Positions 4,848 through 6,351 of a stretch of DNA of 6,351 bases are shown piece after piece. Each line of letters begins with the position of its first letter. Position 1 is the first letter of the stretch. The position numbers and the translations under genes were made by a program. The notes beneath the pieces were generated by a model. The model had not been told where the DNA came from, made no database searches, and was given only the letters and a program-made list of their open reading frames with translations. This DNA is from an uncultured Eubacteriales bacterium (GTDB lineage: Bacteria > Bacillota > Clostridia > Oscillospirales > CAG-272): contig CAKSOR010000163.1 in assembly GCA_934477985.1 (NCBI GenBank), positions 1-6,351 of the forward strand, given 5' to 3'.

Positions 4848-6272
4848 TTAAAGTCCGAGCTTGAACGGATTCATGATGCCGTTCGGGTCGAGCGAATGCT
4901 TGAGTCCCTCGAATACCTGCATTGCCGGACCGTACTGTTCCTTCATCAGGCGACCGAGCTTTATGCCGACACCGTGGTGGTCGTTGACGACACCGCCGTT
5001 GGCGATAGCGGTTCTGACGCCGCAGTTCCAGATAGCGTTGTGGAGACGGAGCGCCTCGTGCGGATCCTTCGGAACGTCGTCGACGATGAAGCGGTCGTAG
5101 ATCATAGCGCCCCACTCGTACCAGTGCGAGAAGTGCGCGATAAAGCGTGCCATCGGGAAGTTGGTCTCGATAGCCTCCTTCATTGCCCAGTAGATCTTCT
5201 CAATCTTGTCGTAGGGAGCGATAGAGTCCATCGTGCCGAACATCTGCGGGAGATCCATCATGTTGCCCGGATAGAAGAAGGTGATCTTCTCTTTCCACCA
5301 CTTCTCACCGTACTCAGAGCCGAGATCCTCAGCGCCGTACTTGTTGAAGGTGTCGAGCATGATCTTCTCCTCGACCGCGACGATCTCGGAGACTCCCTCG
5401 ATAGCGACGTTCATGAACGCGCCGGGCTTTGCGACGCCGACGATCTTCTTGATGAGCGTCGAGGTCTCAGCTTCGTCGTAGAGACGCATGACGGAGGGCT
5501 TGAACTTCTGAAGAAGCTCGCGTCCGGCGTTGAAAGCGTCGGTCATGTTGTGGAAGAGGAATCCGCGGAAGCGTCTCTCCTCGGGCTGCTCGTAGATTCT
5601 CATCTGAGCCTTAGTGATGACGCCGAGAGTGCCCTCAGAGCCGATGAAGATCTGGTTGAGGTCAGGACCTGCCGCGTGCTTCGGAGCAGGCGAGGTGTGG
5701 ATGATGTCGCCGTTCGGGAGAACGACCTCCATCTGGAGCGCCATATCGTCTATCTTGCCGTACTTTGTCGAGACGACGCCGATTCCGCGGTGCGCAAGGA
5801 ATCCGCCGACCGTCGAGCAGGTCAGAGAGGACGGATAGTGCATCGTCGCGTAGCCGCGCTCATTTGCAGCCCACTCGATGTGCTTGTAGATAGCGCCCGT
5901 GCCGCACTCGATGTACATGCCCTTCTCGTTTATGTCGTATATCTCGTTCATTCTCTTGGTATCGAGCAGAATGCCGCCGCAGACCGGAATAGCACCGCCC
6001 TGCGTTCCGCCGCCGCCGCCCCACGTGGTGACCGGCAGCTTGTAGTAGTTCGCGATCTTAAGAACCTTCGAGACCTCTTCGGCGTTCTTCGGCGAGACGA
6101 TGACGTCAGCCTGCGGCATGTTGTAGCCGCGGTCCGACCACATTCTCGGAAGCCAGAAGTAGTCGACCGAGTGCGTGATCTTGTCGACCGGCTTCTCGGA
6201 GCAGTTCTCGCGTCCGACCGCGTCCTCGAGCTCTGAGAGGATCATTGTCTGCGTAAAATCATTGAATATCAT
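4848..6272 (-). CDS. FAD-linked oxidoreductase, VAO/PCMH type (GlcD / alkylglycerone-phosphate-synthase-like)
   Basis: This is a complete 474-residue flavoprotein without signal peptide. The N-terminal PCMH FAD domain shows TTWGGGGGTQGGAIP (82-96, pyrophosphate loop), HYPSSLTCSTVGG (145-157), KYGKIDDM (170-177), VVLPNGDIIHT (183-193) and the family hallmark FIGSEGTLGVIT (209-220). The C-terminal cap domain ends with NDHHGVG (430-436) and SLDPNGIMNPFKL (460-472), the active-site His pair and closing motif shared with D-lactate/glycolate dehydrogenases and alkyl-DHAP synthases. It probably oxidises an alpha-hydroxy acid, polyol or sugar acid, with electrons leaving through the Fe-S protein encoded 15 bases downstream. 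True alkyl-DHAP synthase activity is less likely given the Fe-S partner and sugar-catabolic neighbours. The start is supported by GGAG 7 bases upstream. It is the first visible gene of the operon, and its promoter is lost in the contig end. Confidence 0.88.
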   Translation of the reverse strand: MIFNDFTQTMILSELEDAVGRENCSEKPVDKITHSVDYFWLPRMWSDRGYNMPQADVIVSPKNAEEVSKVLKIANYYKLPVTTWGGGGGTQGGAIPVCGGILLDTKRMNEIYDINEKGMYIECGTGAIYKHIEWAANERGYATMHYPSSLTCSTVGGFLAHRGIGVVSTKYGKIDDMALQMEVVLPNGDIIHTSPAPKHAAGPDLNQIFIGSEGTLGVITKAQMRIYEQPEERRFRGFLFHNMTDAFNAGRELLQKFKPSVMRLYDEAETSTLIKKIVGVAKPGAFMNVAIEGVSEIVAVEEKIMLDTFNKYGAEDLGSEYGEKWWKEKITFFYPGNMMDLPQMFGTMDSIAPYDKIEKIYWAMKEAIETNFPMARFIAHFSHWYEWGAMIYDRFIVDDVPKDPHEALRLHNAIWNCGVRTAIANGGVVNDHHGVGIKLGRLMKEQYGPAMQVFEGLKHSLDPNGIMNPFKLGL

Positions 6273-6279
6273 TATATAT

Positions 6280-6283
6280 CTCC
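6280..6283 (-). promoter_or_regulatory. Ribosome binding site of the FAD oxidoreductase gene
   Basis: GGAG on the minus strand lies 7 bases before the ATG at 6272. The in-frame ATG nine codons further in has no such site, so the longer start is preferred. Confidence 0.7.
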
Positions 6284-6294
6284 ATTTCTTGTCA

Positions 6295-6351
<57 letters not shown>

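Noticed and set aside
4896..6236. A 446-codon open frame on the plus strand opposite the FAD oxidoreductase
   Set aside because: It is antisense to a gene with clear family motifs, has no ribosome binding site or recognisable domain, and its Val/Asp/Leu/Arg-rich composition is what the reverse complement of GC-rich codons gives.
4848..6272. Alkyl-DHAP synthase for ether lipid synthesis
   Set aside because: The HHG motif is shared with that enzyme, but the adjoining Fe-S subunit and sugar-catabolic genes fit a dehydrogenase better.

Overview
The window is one end of a contig. It probably comes from an uncultured anaerobic gut-type member of the Clostridia (Bacillota). The reasons are strong AGGAGG-type ribosome binding sites, tight co-directional packing, moderately GC-rich codons, a DUF4867-type protein, and a lipoprotein whose Thr/Gly/Glu-rich linker follows the acylation cysteine. 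The taxon is inferred from style, not from a marker gene.

Every gene lies on the minus strand, so transcription runs from high to low coordinates. From 6272 down to 367 there is one compact operon-like block: a VAO/PCMH-type FAD-linked oxidoreductase (4848-6272), a ferredoxin-domain iron-sulfur partner (3741-4832), a class II ketose-bisphosphate-type aldolase (2815-3651), a PfkB-family sugar kinase (1792-2715), 5-deoxy-glucuronate isomerase IolB (1014-1805) and a DUF4867-family protein (367-1029). Several junctions overlap or are separated by under 20 bases. Below 367 come a perfect 16-bp inverted repeat (297-345), a short AT-rich spacer with a run of nine C, and the first 51 codons of a secreted lipoprotein that leaves the window at base 1.

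IolB, a PfkB kinase and a class II aldolase together can form the lower half of myo-inositol catabolism: 5-deoxy-glucuronate to 5-dehydro-2-deoxygluconate, its 6-phosphate, then DHAP plus malonate semialdehyde. No iolG, iolE or iolD is visible. The operon instead begins with an FAD/Fe-S redox pair. The kinase looks more like the YihV subgroup than like classical IolC. The substrate is therefore open: a variant inositol route or another deoxy-sugar or sugar-acid pathway. Genes upstream are cut off by the contig end.

The main points for a second look are these. (1) The Fe-S protein keeps both ferredoxin clusters but has lost every cysteine of its two CCG repeats. (2) A 22-codon mini-ORF in front of the kinase repeats the kinase's own first 11 codons. 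(3) The operon has an unusual gene composition. (4) A GC-rich hairpin sits inside the operon. (5) The contig ends in 55 consecutive G, almost certainly an artefact, and this should not be read as biology.
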